Positions 11,415-22,158 of a stretch of DNA of 64,000 bases are shown in pieces; within the stretch, counting starts at the first letter, position 1, and each line of letters starts with the position of its first letter. The position numbers and the translations under genes are program-made. Origin of the DNA: Sclerotinia nivalis (taxonomy: Eukaryota > Ascomycota > Leotiomycetes > Helotiales > Sclerotiniaceae); the NCBI GenBank assembly GCA_029531795.1, contig JAPEIS010000008.1, positions 1,860,001 to 1,924,000 of the forward strand, read 5' to 3'. The notes beneath the pieces were generated by a model, which did not search any database, was not told the DNA's origin, and saw only the letters and a list, made by a program, of their open reading frames with translations.

Positions 11415-12353
11415 ATGTCCAGCCGGCAGAGCTTCGTCGCCATTGCAGGCGCAACAGGCAATCTAGGCTCTCAGATTGCCCTTGATCTACGCAAGAGAAA
11501 TGTAGCAGTCAAAGCCCTTGTGCGTCCCGGGACTACAGCATCCCGCACCCAAAATTTACGAGATGCTGGTGTCGCAATAGCAGAAGTCAACATGAACGAT
11601 GTTCCAGCCATCACAAAAGCTATCACAGGTGCTACAACAGTCGTTTCGTCACTTCAAGGTCTCCGGGACGTTATACTGGATGTTCAAGGAAGACTTCTCG
11701 AAGCTTCTGTCGCTGCGAAAGTACAGCGATTCATCCCATCCGATTACTCATTGGATTTCACCAAGTGCGAGCCAGGCACCAACCGAAATCTAGATTTGCG
11801 TCGTGAATTTCATGCCAAACTTGATGCATCGGGTATTCAATGGACGACTATACTGAATGGTGCTTTCATGGAACTTCTGACAACCGGCCAATTGCCAGTT
11901 ATCAACGATAGATGGCACCGTATCATGTATTTCGGCAGTGCAGATCAGAAGCTCGATTACACAATTATTCCAGATGTAGCTGCTTATACGGCCGCTGTGG
12001 CTGCGGATCCAAACCCAACACCCAAGTTCCTACGTATTGCAGGTAGCTCGCTTAGTGCGAAGGATTTGGCGGAGATTGTAACTAAGGTACGTGGTGAGCA
12101 GTATACGCCGATGTGGATAGGCAGTGTTGGATTCCTTCGGATAATCATCTGGATCTTGAAATTTGTGATTGGGGGTGTGGAGGATAAGTTGTTTCCTCCT
12201 TGGCAGGGAATGCAATATTTGGAAAATATGGTCTCGGGAAAAGGCAAGCTGGATCCTATTGATAATGTTAGGTATCCTGATTTAGAGTTGAAGACGTTGG
12301 AGAAAGCTCTTTCAGAGGCGGACGCGGAAAAGAAGAAGAAGAAGTTGGCTTGA
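11415..12353 (+). CDS. NmrA-like / isoflavone-reductase-like NAD(P)-binding protein
   Basis: A single exon encodes 312 residues. The N-terminus has a Rossmann fold with the dinucleotide motif GATGNLG (G12, G15, G18), followed by ALVRPGT after the second strand, where the Arg usually contacts the NADP phosphate. The pattern TTVVSSLQGLRDVILDVQGRLLEASVAAKVQRFIPSDY is characteristic of the atypical short-chain dehydrogenases of the NmrA/isoflavone reductase group. The catalytic Lys of true isoflavone reductases is not obvious, so it may be a redox sensor or an unassigned oxidoreductase. The C-terminus is a Lys-rich tail (AEKKKKKLA). Length is typical (300-320). The start is well placed after a CT-rich leader (CACTACGTCATAATG). 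The frame is intact and the gene looks functional. Confidence 0.85.
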   Translation: MSSRQSFVAIAGATGNLGSQIALDLRKRNVAVKALVRPGTTASRTQNLRDAGVAIAEVNMNDVPAITKAITGATTVVSSLQGLRDVILDVQGRLLEASVAAKVQRFIPSDYSLDFTKCEPGTNRNLDLRREFHAKLDASGIQWTTILNGAFMELLTTGQLPVINDRWHRIMYFGSADQKLDYTIIPDVAAYTAAVAADPNPTPKFLRIAGSSLSAKDLAEIVTKVRGEQYTPMWIGSVGFLRIIIWILKFVIGGVEDKLFPPWQGMQYLENMVSGKGKLDPIDNVRYPDLELKTLEKALSEADAEKKKKKLA

Positions 12354-13393
12354 ATGGAGGAAAATGAGATAGGAAACGGATTTTCTGTATGATATGTGAG
12401 CATCGGAGTTTGGTTGGGGGCACTTAATGTCGATTTGTTGGTCTCCTTAGCAATATAATTGGAATACGTAATCAACTTTGCTTCTTCGTAGTGTGTGACA
12501 GGTACTTCGAGATAGCACTCTTCTGTTGTGGTGGATATGTGCCACAGTTCTTTAAACTTCTGTGAGCATCAAGAATACTCACATAATTACCCAGTCGTCA
12601 GAACCAAATTGTGGATATCCTAAAACAATCATTCTCTCCTCATCTAGGATTTGAAGGACGTCTGTATGTATTATTTCGCATTAAACCCGATCTCAGAATA
12701 AGAAATTCTTCATATCCCGAGATGTGTGTGGAATAATATTAGGAGGTCGTTAAGACTTATGAATAGTAGATACTTAAGCGTTTGTGTTTGTTGTTTGGCA
12801 TCTGGGGCTATGACCACTCAATCGCTAGTCACACTTAATCTAGACTCCGACAACCCGACATCTCATGAACGTTCCCATCGCAACTCTGGATCATTCCATA
12901 TACCCTGAACGGATGCTTTTTGATCGATACCTGTGCGCGGCCTTTATTATATCTCCTGTCAACTTGACACATCGTATGGTATTTAACCTTGTGGCGAAAG
13001 CCACAGAAGAAGTTGTGCGTCGATGCGTATGGTTATCTGAAGAACGAGAGAAATTCCCCATGGCGTTCGACATGGCAGAATCTAGAATGAAGGAAACTTC
13101 CGCAGATATGTCATACCAGTTGAGATGGTTAAATTATGTGCCCGATGATTCCTTGTTTCAGCTATTCTAGTACAAGATTTGCAGACATAGAATTTCCAGG
13201 AACCTTTGGAACTGAGATGGAAACTACAAGGAGAACACTCTATTTTCATCGATGGATCGAGGGATAGTTGTATATAAGGTGCGATCCGGCAGCGTTGCAA
13301 AAAACTTTTCGATGAGCAGATCTTCAAAACATCCCACACATCTATCGTAACAAGATCTCAAATTACGCAAACCACCACGATATTACACGCGAA
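12354..13393. other. Intergenic region
   Basis: This spacer contains the promoter of the secreted-protein gene. A 101-codon open stretch at 12865-13170 is unrecognised, with no splice or context support, and is left uncalled. Confidence 0.45.
13271..13278 (+). promoter_or_regulatory. TATA box of the small secreted protein gene
   Basis: TATATAAG lies 116 bases before the ATG at 13394, followed by an ACCACGAT-type leader. Strong TATA boxes are common in highly regulated fungal secreted-protein genes. Confidence 0.5.
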
Positions 13394-13897
13394 ATGAAGA
13401 CTAACATTCTCGTAACGATAGTGTCAGCAGCACTGCTCGTGGCACACTCTGCTACTGCTAAGGCCACTGCCGACAACGAAGCCCAAAGCAGTCTACACAG
13501 GCATGGGCAAACCCTAAGTACTTATGGCAATTCTCTCAATTCCGAAGACACATCATCAGCCCTAAAGGTTATTTCACCCCTCTTCCAATCAAAAGCCGGA
13601 AAGTCGCTGTCACAATTTCCTTGTGGTAGGCACGTCAATAGACTGGTATACGCTCATAACACGACTCAAGTATATATCTGCGGCTGGGGTATTGGAAAAG
13701 TTACTCCTATCAGATCGGAAGATATCGTTGGAAGCTTTAGCATGATCAGCAAGGGATGGGTGGATACTAATTCCTCTACTGGGGAGATTTGGTTTCCAGA
13801 CCTCGACTATTCTATTGGTTTTGGTAGAGTCAATGAGGTGATTTGCGAGCCCAAGAATCTACGACACAAATGGGGTAGAATGGTTGGGTTGGTATGA
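13394..13897 (+). CDS. Small secreted protein, effector candidate
   Basis: A single exon encodes 167 residues. Residues 1-22 form a clear signal peptide (Lys at position 3, hydrophobic ILVTIVSAALLVA, cleavage after ATA). The mature protein has three Cys (77, 96, 151) and two possible N-glycosylation sites (NTT near 89, NSS near 126). The central part is rich in aromatic residues and Gly: CGRHVNRLVYAHNTTQVYICGWGIGKV. The VYICG spacing and the W-rich segment resemble small fungal secreted proteins of the beta-rich type, but I recognise no named domain. Export and small size make it a candidate effector or wall protein. A TATA box 116 bases upstream and a compact leader support the start. Function is unknown. 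Confidence 0.65.
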   Translation: MKTNILVTIVSAALLVAHSATAKATADNEAQSSLHRHGQTLSTYGNSLNSEDTSSALKVISPLFQSKAGKSLSQFPCGRHVNRLVYAHNTTQVYICGWGIGKVTPIRSEDIVGSFSMISKGWVDTNSSTGEIWFPDLDYSIGFGRVNEVICEPKNLRHKWGRMVGLV

Positions 13898-14113
13898 CTT
13901 ACGGCTTACTTGGCATCAACTTATCTCGATTGTCATCTTGATCAAAATGTAGAGGTTGATAATTTTTTCGAATAATGAAATCACATTACAATTCTTGTGT
14001 GCTCCCATATGCTATCACTTTGGCGAACAATGTAAATTTAAATTTTATCCTGATGCAATTTACAGAAACACCGGTACTTGTAGAAGAAAACTGACGTCTA
14101 CTACTTTCAACGC

Positions 14114-14347
14114 TTATACAAGAGCATAATTACTGGAAGAGGAGCCGTCACGATCTGTGCCAGTGCACGCTCTATGCTCGACAATCCAGTCTGTTTCACA
14201 GATTCCACTTCCACAGTACTCACCCGAATATAGAACTGGCACAAGGTGTACCAGTTCAGACGAGAAGTGATTAGGTCTTTCTGCTACTTTCATCCTTTCA
14301 TTCGAAAAGTCATCTTGGCAAGAAGAGAAAGGCTGCACGGCACTCAT
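14114..14347 (-). CDS. Doubtful small protein, 77 residues
   Basis: An ATG in good context (CAACATGAG at 14347) opens a 77-residue frame with four Cys in its length (SSCQDD, EYCGSGIC, RACTG) and a Ser-rich end. There is no signal peptide and no recognised family. A GTGAGT donor at the middle of the frame could mean a spliced product. It starts next to the degenerate repeat at 14401. It may be a real small gene or chance. Confidence 0.3.
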   Translation of the reverse strand: MSAVQPFSSCQDDFSNERMKVAERPNHFSSELVHLVPVLYSGEYCGSGICETDWIVEHRACTGTDRDGSSSSNYALV

Positions 14348-14400
14348 GTTGTTTTTCTCGTAGTATTATTGATTTGTCTTCATCTAATTGGCCGAAAACT

Positions 14401-14725
14401 TTCGTTGTATAGCGCAAAGACCTAATGGCTTATCGTCTCATCCTCTTCCCTACTTTCTTTATACTACGGCCTACTTACGAGTAACCTTTTTTGTTGCATA
14501 TCGCAAAGGCCTAATGGTTTATCGTCTAATTTTTATTTGGTCTTTCCTCGCTGCACCCTCTTCCACCTCTATGTTAGTGGCCGGAAACTTTTCGCTGCAC
14601 ATTGCAAAGGTCTAATGTCTTCTCATCTGATCTACTCACTCTACTTGCATTCACTTCATCAGTTACTCAGTTCGGTTATATTTTCTTGGTTGCATATCAT
14701 AAAGATCTAAAGGCTTCTAGCCTGA
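14401..14725 (+). repeat. Degenerate tandem repeat, four copies, period about 90-100
   Basis: Four related blocks of about 40 bases start near 14401, 14491, 14591 and 14688. Each shows the order TTGCATATCGCAAAG, then CTAATGG, then TTATCGTCT or a variant. Three are preceded by CGAAAACTTTTCG-like or CT-rich sequence. The linker lengths differ, and copies 3 and 4 have diverged most (ATTGCAAAGGTC, ATCATAAAGATC). Confidence 0.65.
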
Positions 14726-15120
14726 ATATGAAAGTTAGATGATGGATGCTACTGCGAGTAATACGTCCAGCAAAGACCAACATGCTAAGTAGTAAAAATA
14801 TAGTGCCACAGTAAAGAAAGGCTTTACATTATTCACTATTTACTATTCCTTGAAGGTTGTGAATATTCTTCATTCACAGCACCTCATCCATACATGTTCT
14901 GCCATGTGGGTTCAGCCGATTTCGATTTTCAATAACATTGTGTTGCAGCATGTTGGTTATCATTCCCTGAACTTGAATTTGCAGCAGCTACAGAACCAAT
15001 AGTTCTCCGCTGCAATCTCGTGGATATCAGCATACCGGGTATATATCATGCAACTTTTGCCAATGTTATGATTTCTCTTCTTGAACTTGTATCATCATTC
15101 ATATAGTCAAATATTCAAGA

Positions 15121-16521
15121 ATGGCAGCAACAGAAGTATGAACTATTTGGAAAATCATTGCGAGAAAAACATTTCCTCTTCGACCCACAATACCATCCAT
15201 TAAACCACAGTTCCTCCAGCACATTTCCAGAATGTATCCGCGACCATCAACACATACTCCAAGACGTCATCGAATCTCATCCAGATATTTTTCTACGATA
15301 CAAATACCCAGAACTCCTAGCTCAATCTCGTAGCGCTATCGCACCTCTTCTTGGCGTCGATATTACTGAAGTCTTAATTATCCCAAATGCTACTACTGGT
15401 ATCAATGATGTGTTAAGAAATCTAGGATATGGAAAATACGAAGTGATTTTGTATTTTAGGACTGTTTATGGAACTTGTGAGAAGACCCTTCAGTCTATAT
15501 GTGACACATCGCATGTTGGGTTAGAGATATTTCGTGTGGAAATTCATTATCCGGGTGGAGATGAGGATATTGTATCTGAATTTTGTGATACAGTTGGACG
15601 ATTAGTTGGGGATAGGGATGGAAGAATGTAAAGCTTGCTATTTTCGATACTGTGGTCACGATATCTGAAGTCAGGTTCCCTTGGGAGGAAATCGTAAAAG
15701 CGTGTAAGGGATTAGGAGTATCGAAGCTTATCAATGTTACGCACGGTATTGGGCACATAGATCTCTCAAGTTTGGGAGGCATGGGACCAGATTTATTTGT
15801 TAATAATTGCTACAAGTATGCCTCTCGACCCTATCGCTGGTGCTTGCATCACAATTGACTCTAAACAGATGGCTCTTCATCCCTCGCGGCTGCACAATAC
15901 TACACGTATCATTTCAAGATCAACCATTAATCCGAATCACATCTCCAACCTCCAAATCTTTCCAATAATTTTCATATAAAGATATATTATCAGTCAAGAC
16001 TCCACCAACCCAAACTAGTTTATCCAACTTTTCCGGAAAGTTTCAATCATCGACCCAACTCCCTACCTCCGCATCCCAGATGGTATTGAATTTCCGAGAA
16101 TGAATTTGTGGAGATGAAGAAAAAATCAGAGAATATTGTCAAAATCTCACACTGACTGGTGGTCAAAGAATGGCCGGTATGCTTCATACTGAAATCTTGG
16201 AGAGAAAGACAGGTTCTATTTATCAGTGCTGTTTTGCCGATATTCGTTTACCATTCAATGCTCGCAAATCCCCAGAATAGTTTCCGCCGCTTTGGAGACT
16301 GATAGCTTCACGATTGGTACTGCGATGCCCCGAATGTTACGAAATGTATCGAAGAAGTTTCTACTTAAGATTTCGATACGATGTTCATGATGAAATATCA
16401 TTCTCGAGCGTTATAGGGGAGGATTAGTGGTCGTGTGTATCTTGAATTAGCGGATTTTGGGTGGGCGGCGTATAAGCTCAGGGAATTATGTTTCAGGGTT
16501 GAAGGAGGAGAATTGATGTGA
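15121..16521 (+). pseudogene. Decayed class V (PLP) aminotransferase, isopenicillin N epimerase-like
   Basis: The parts appear in the order expected for the family but in shifting frames. The start is FGKSLREKHFLFDPQYHPLNH (about 15144-15206), where families have FG-K-LR-x-F-x-FD-x-x-x-x-LNHGS. Next come PNATTGINDVLRNL and then, after a frame change near 15630, VKLAIFDTVVTISEVRFPWEE, THGIGHIDLSSLG and GPDLFVNNCYKY. The Lys of NCYKY is the expected PLP-binding position. A further shift near 15835 gives AGACITID. The C-terminal third is still readable: YCQNLTLTGGQRMAG, CCFADIRLPFN, then VYLELADFGWAAYKLRELC, ending at TGA 16519-16521. The ATG at 15121 is out of frame with the first block. With at least three frame breaks the gene cannot give a full enzyme. 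Family identity is firm. Confidence 0.8.
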
Positions 16522-17016
16522 AGGATGTTCGGGGTTGAATGGGTTGGACAGATTTCCTTATAGGCCATTCAAAGGCAAGGAATTCTTTTGATCGATGATA
16601 GTGAATGGAAAAATAGTTCTTCTTAGTCTGCATCTTTCATCTGGTTGTAGCATTAGATCTGGGCTTGATTGTTATTCTCTTCCTACCCACTCTACCAGAT
16701 GGCGCTCCTTGCTTGAAAATTATACTTCATTTGTCTGCTTCTATTTCTTTCCACGGCTTTTTCTTCTTCATTGCTTTGAGATTAATGATCAGCCCATTCT
16801 TCTTCAGCCAACTCATTTCTATTTTCCCAGTGCCTTTTCTCTCGTAAAGCATTGCCACCTTCCTCACCAAGCCCTATACCCTACAAACCATCAACAACAG
16901 CAAGTCATAAACATCCGAAAACCACTCCAGCAATACATACCATCATATAAGCATCTTTCAACATTATCTAACATCTCTTTTTTTTTTCGTCGCCTCCTAC
17001 ACTATGAGCTGATGTC
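16522..17016. other. CT-rich spacer, possible long leader
   Basis: This stretch is pyrimidine-rich, includes a run of T near 16980, and ends in a leader-like sequence before the small frame at 17017. No gene is supported inside it. Confidence 0.4.
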
Positions 17017-17229
17017 ATGAAAAGGAACTTCCACTTTCAGATCCAAACAATATCGATGAATCGACCCACTTTCCAAAAAAGCAAGTTCACCACACCAGAA
17101 AAACAATTGGAAGATGTACCGAGGGAGGCGCTTCGTGGTCGAAAAAGTTCACTAGTATTCAATTCCACAATGCTATCTCTCTATTCAGGAGATAGAACCC
17201 GGTTGAGCTGCAGACTCATCGAACGCTAG
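17017..17229 (+). CDS. Doubtful basic small protein, 70 residues
   Basis: ATG 17017 opens 70 codons giving a basic product (MKRNFHFQIQ... ALRGRKSSLVFN). The long CT-rich stretch just before it looks like a fungal 5' leader, which is the main support. After the TAG the same frame stays open for long stretches with only occasional stops, so this may be the first part of a longer, spliced or decayed gene. No family is recognised. Confidence 0.3.
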   Translation: MKRNFHFQIQTISMNRPTFQKSKFTTPEKQLEDVPREALRGRKSSLVFNSTMLSLYSGDRTRLSCRLIER

Positions 17230-18573
17230 CTACATCTTCGTCAATACCTGTCACATCACCTTTCCCGAGGGATCGGAATGGATACAGGTTCAAAGGTGTT
17301 GAACCTAACCACTCGCGCGTCCCCGGGGGTTTTGACGGAAGGGAAAGATATGATTAGGGGATATTAATGGGAAATGGGAAATGGGAAGGACTGTGGTTTA
17401 CTTTTTGATGGCTTCTACGATTAGAATAGAAAGAGGAATGATTGCTTTGGTGGAAAAAGAAAGTTGACAGTGGGGGAGAGAAAAAGAGAAAACCAGATCC
17501 AGAAAAAGGAAAGATTATGAAGAAAAGACGCTTTAAAAGCTCAAAGAAGGCGATGGTTGTGGGGATGAAGGATAAATACGAGCTATATTTTGGAGATGAA
17601 GCTGAGAGTGAAATGGGGCGGGTTTAGCTATCAATACAATGTATGTGCAAAACGAACAAAAACTTCCACTATTTGTCTCCTGAGATACTGAGTTACTGAG
17701 TCCTGTTATGTGTGGAATGATCAAGTGGTCGATCTTCCTCCCTCGGAAAACAGAAAGAGAAGAAGAGAAAAATACAAGAGGTGTAAATACATGCCAAGAG
17801 CCTAACAAACAATCACCAAAAGAGAAAATTATACATGTACAGATCTCGATTATTTTAGTTGGAAATGTTTCAATTCGCCATGCATGAACCAATTCCCCGA
17901 AACGCCCATCCACTCCCACTCTCGATTTGGCAATTGGGATCTAGTAGGTAAGTCGTGATAGCGTTAAACCAATGCTTCAAAATATTCGGAAACATTACTA
18001 AGATTGCCTCCCTCTCGGATATTATCTAGCGACGCCTAGTCCAATCGTAAAATCAGCTATTGGTACCGATACTGCATTAGATATATGAGTTGACAGCGGG
18101 GTGAAGCACCTCTGTATTTTAGAAAGCGATTTTGTGAGTTGGATCTAGATGACTAGTCATGATTAGCCATAAAGATAAGATCTATAGAGACGATTATATA
18201 TCCAGGAGTTATTTCGAAAATGATGGATCAAATACATTTCGCTTATATACTACCGCGACACTCTTTACTCCCGGGTTCCTTATCTTCTATTGTTCTATTC
18301 CTAAGCTGAAGCCCTCCTATCACTACTACCTATGATCTCATCCACTCTATCCCATTCACTCTCCCCTTCACAATTAAGCATCAGTAACCTCCAGCCGAGC
18401 AGGTTCCTCCGCCTGATTTTCCTCTTTCTCGCATAACAACCACGCAACTCTTATCTGATTGAATTCGAATCTATTCATACATTCATCCAGCCGTTTCCAT
18501 AATTCTTCTCCTACCACCTTACCTCCTTTTGAGTTGTGAAAATTATTGCGTTTCCATTTGAACTGTGGTTTTA
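17230..18573. other. Intergenic region
   Basis: Purine-rich and Lys-codon-rich stretches (17440-17627) give chance open frames on both strands. I see no recognisable gene. The last few hundred bases are probably the 3' side of the RNase H-like gene on the minus strand. Confidence 0.45.
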
Positions 18574-19434
18574 TTAGTTTTGAGTTCGAGGAGTGTTTGA
18601 TTGTTTAGTTTTTAGGGGGTTGAGACATGGTGTTTGGAGCGAGGTTTGGTATATCGTCTCGAAGAACTTAATCGAATTGACCAGATATAGCAAACCTCCC
18701 TTCATCATTCTCATTCCAACCTCCAAATCAAAGAAGATGAAACAGAAACCTACAATATGTTCGGTAATCCCATACCACAAATTCGTACTACTCGTAACAG
18801 CCACCGCCAATCCTCCCAATGCAATCTCTCCACTAACATCTTCAAAGCCCGGAACTCTCATCTTACATTTCATCTCCACAAACTCCAATGCCTCACATGC
18901 TGCTGCCAATTCGGCAATCTTCTGCATTTCTATTTTGCTTCCCGTCTCCTTAATCTTACCCGTAGAATTATACTTAGATTTTGGTCCAAAGTGCACCGAA
19001 TAAGCTGCTCTATAATTGTCCTCTAAATTTTGTTGCACCGAAGAAGAAGCAGAAGAAGAGAAATCAAACCCGAGATCCGAAGCTTGAGAAGCATCACGTT
19101 TCACGGGACCAACCGCGCCAGCAACACTAAAAACCAAAGTCCTAGGATGTCCCACGAAATAACCCTCTTTCAACATTTTCAATCTCGAGATTTGCAATTC
19201 TTGCGCTGGTTCATAGAAGAATAATCGAGGAACCACGCGGTTTTCATGGATGTATAACTCGGTATCATTTACGAAATCGAATTTTCGAGGGTGCAGAATC
19301 GGATTGTCGTCTGCGGGTACGGGGGCGAGAGAACGATCGGTGGTGGCGGGTGTTGTGACCATGTACTCTGTTGCGGATATTGAAGAGGTATGACGGTGCT
19401 GGAAGACGTCGGGTACAGTTGGTAGATCTGACAT
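18574..19434 (-). CDS. RNase H-like fold protein, probably catalytically dead
   Basis: I start this gene at the ATG at 19434 (MSDLPTVPDV), giving 286 residues; 50 upstream in-frame codons look like leader. Residues 96-230 follow the fungal RNase H-like layout: TLVFSVAGA at the first strand, AAYSVHFGPKSKYN on the second and third, IEMQKIAELAAACEALEFVEM for the Glu helix, and VAVTSSTNLWYGITEHI for the next strand and helix. Active RNase H has Asp in the first strand (usually F-x-D-G), Glu in the helix and Asp in T-D-S. Here the first Asp is Ala (SVAGA), the Glu is kept (AEL), and the T-D-S Asp is Ser (VTSS). The residues before 96 (LHPRKFDFVND) match the lead-in seen in fungal members. It is probably a binding or relic protein without nuclease activity. 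Single exon. Confidence 0.65.
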   Translation of the reverse strand: MSDLPTVPDVFQHRHTSSISATEYMVTTPATTDRSLAPVPADDNPILHPRKFDFVNDTELYIHENRVVPRLFFYEPAQELQISRLKMLKEGYFVGHPRTLVFSVAGAVGPVKRDASQASDLGFDFSSSASSSVQQNLEDNYRAAYSVHFGPKSKYNSTGKIKETGSKIEMQKIAELAAACEALEFVEMKCKMRVPGFEDVSGEIALGGLAVAVTSSTNLWYGITEHIVGFCFIFFDLEVGMRMMKGGLLYLVNSIKFFETIYQTSLQTPCLNPLKTKQSNTPRTQN

Positions 19435-20057
19435 TGTGATGCACGTGAATGTTGAGAGCGTGTTTTGAGGCTTAGGATAGGGGTTGCTGGACTGGTAGCT
19501 GGATCTGAGAATTTTGGTTATAATTGAGATCGTGTCCGTATTGAGCGATAACGATAATATGTTTAAGCAATAAATTAGGTACAAGAAGATAGAATTGAGA
19601 TGTTAAAGCAAGTTGGTGATAAATGAAGAATGAAGAATTGAAGAATGATTGATGAAATATGATCTACGTACCCGTCAGCCACGTTTGGAGCTAAACTACT
19701 TTGGTATTAGCACGATGCCACATGTACCTTTTAGCCACACTACAATTAAATCCCCCTCCCCAGTAACTGCATTTCAAACTTCTCGGAGTGAGATCAAAAG
19801 AAGAGACAGGAGGAGGGAATATGAAAAACGCTGAATATATCATAATTGCCATTTATATAGAATGTATATAAGCAATCAACCAGCTAGATCATAATGCAAA
19901 TTTTTTTCCCATACCGGTATACCATCCATCCATACAGCAATTATATCCCGTACCAATGCTATGCCATATCGACCGCCAAGTCATATCATAAATCATTACG
20001 CCCACCCATCCCATTCCAATTTCCAACCCATCCCCATCCCCATCTAAATTCTAAAAT
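19435..20057. other. Spacer between two minus-strand genes
   Basis: This stretch holds the leader and promoter of the RNase H-like gene and the 3' end region of the allantoinase gene. No further gene is seen. Confidence 0.5.
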
Positions 20058-21727
20058 CTAAACAACCCTCTTCTCCAAAAGCAACCTTCCTACCGGTCCC
20101 TCCTTCCTAACAACCATTCCATTCATCCCCCCAATTCCTCTCTCATAAACCTTCGCTCCTCTAACCCACGTTTCCTTCACCCTTCCCTTCATAGTCTTCC
20201 CCGTGTATGGACTAACTTTATTTCTAAAAAGCAATTCTTCTCTGCCTACAACCCACTCATGGTCATCTTCAAAAACACATATATCCGCATCTAATCCTGG
20301 TCTTAATGCTCCTTTACGATGTTGAAGTCCAACTTGTTTAGCTGTGTTCACAGCGCAAAGTTTTACGATGTCGACGATACCGATAGCAGAAGGAGAGGAA
20401 GCGCGAGATGGAGACGTGGCTTCAGTCCAGAGGATTGGGAGGCCGAGACCAACTGAAGAGATACCACCCCAGGAGGCGAAGAAATCACCCTTTTCTTTGG
20501 CTTCCTGATCTTTTAGTAAAGTGCCGTTGACACCTTTAGCGTCGTCGCGCATGGCGCCACATCCGTGGGATAGATGTTCGGGGAGAAGTTTGAGTTCCGG
20601 GGTGCAGGGGCTGTGATCGCTAACGATGGTTTTGATGACGGATTCAGGGTGTGATAGTTCGGCCCAGAGACCATCTCGATTAGCGGATGAGCGAATGGGT
20701 GGACAACATTTGTGGCGGGTATCACCCTCGGAAACGTCTTCGGATGCGAGAGCGAGGTAATGGAAACAGGTTTCGGCGGTGATGTTTATTCCGGAGGAGC
20801 GAGCAGCGCGGAGAAGTGGGATGGCTTCGATGGCGGAAAGATGGACAATGTGGAGGTGAAGGGATGGAGCGAGGTGGGCAAGGGAGATGATTTCATCGAC
20901 AGCGTAGGTTTCAAAAGAGGGAGGGCGGGAGGATAGGAATGTGTCGTATGCTGTTAGGGGTCCGGATGGCTGGAGAGGTGGGAGGGACACTTGGACGTCA
21001 TCACCAACGGAGGCTGTTATTGGTGGAATCATTTCTGCGTGGAACATGAGAGTTGTGGAAGTATCTTTAAGGGTCTTGAGTGCGAGGGCTACATCGGAGG
21101 AAGAGACGGCAGGGAATTCGTCAACCTATCATTATTGTTAGCCGCTGCAGCTGTGATTGGTGAAGAAATACATACACCACTCTCTATAAGGAAGCCCTTA
21201 AAACCTCTGACTCCTGCCTCAACAAGCGGAAGCAACTCCTCGGCATTGCCAGGTATGATCCCGCCATAAAATCCAACATCAACCCAGCATTGACCTTGGG
21301 CAGCCTTAATCTTTTCTTGCAATCCATTCAACGTTGTAGTTGGTGGAATAGCATTCAATGGCATGTCAATGACGGTTGTGACACCACCTGATGCGGCAGC
21401 TTTCGTTCCAGTATTGAAACCTTCCCATTCTGTTCGACCCGGCTCATTAAGATGTACATGTGCGTCAACTAACCCGGGAAGAATCAAATGAGGCGTATGG
21501 TCGACATAGATTGTGTTTGGCGGAAAACTCGAGGGTGGGAGGACGGTAGGTAAGATTGATATGATCTTGCCAGTGGAAGGTGAGATTGTGATTGTTGCAG
21601 GTGAGATAGTAAGATTGTCTTTCTCATCAAAGATGACTGCTCTAGAAGAAACAAGGACGGTGGTTTGTAATGGGGAATCGTGAGGTGGTGTAGCAGCAGG
21701 AGTTGGATATGGGTATGCTGTAGTCAT
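20058..21727 (-). CDS. DAL1: Allantoinase
   Basis: Two exons (21727-21176 and 21125-20058) join in phase 0 across a 50-base intron with GTATGT donor; the join restores SGVDEFP, a conserved allantoinase string. The protein has 539 residues and belongs to the amidohydrolase superfamily, hydrolysing allantoin to allantoate in purine breakdown. Visible metal ligands are H90 and H92 in DAHVHLNEPGRTEWEGF, K177 in GVRGFKGFLIESG (the carbamylated Lys position), H213 in MFHAE, H279 in HIVHLS and D354 in VSDHSPC. The FKGF-x-x-x-SG and CFHYLALA strings separate it from dihydropyrimidinases. The C-terminus has the usual closing strands (GADICVFEDD-type). The start ATGACTACAGC is well placed. Five HGATAR sites lie upstream, and the gene is divergent from an amidase. 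It appears intact. The symbol follows the yeast name for this enzyme. Confidence 0.93.
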
Positions 21728-21828
21728 TTTGGGGGTCCTTTTGATGTAATATTGGAAAATAAGGGAGACCTAGAGAACGAATTGAAGTTGTTTGAGATGT
21801 AATTCAAAAGATTATCCACTTGAATGCT

Positions 21829-22158
21829 CTTATCGTGGGGGATAAGAGGTGGGATAGATAAGGAAGCAAGAAAGCTTTGAGGGGAAAGTTTGAGGCCTGA
21901 TAAGGAAAATGAAGGGGGAAATTTCTTTGTCCAAGTGAATATTGAAACTTGAGGAAGTTTTTTTTTTTTTCAAATCTGGGGAAAGGGAGGATGAAGATAA
22001 AAGGGAATTTGATCAACAGAAATAAAGGGTCCAACCGCGATAGGCTTACCGTACTGTGGAGTGCATTATTCACATTCACCGAATGCCATGGTGGCATAGT
22101 CCGAAGATGTAAATATTCCCACCAAAAAACCGTTATCACAATCATGAATCCCTTATCT
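21829..22158. promoter_or_regulatory. Cluster of five GATA-factor sites upstream of allantoinase
   Basis: Matches to HGATAR occur as CGATAAG (reverse strand, 21829-21834), AGATAAG (21856-21862), TGATAAG (21898-21904), AGATAA (21995-22000) and AGATAAG (reverse strand, 22152-22158). A further GGATAAG lies at 21840. AreA/NIT2 GATA factors bind paired sites of this kind to turn on secondary nitrogen genes, so nitrogen metabolite control of the allantoinase is likely. Confidence 0.6.
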
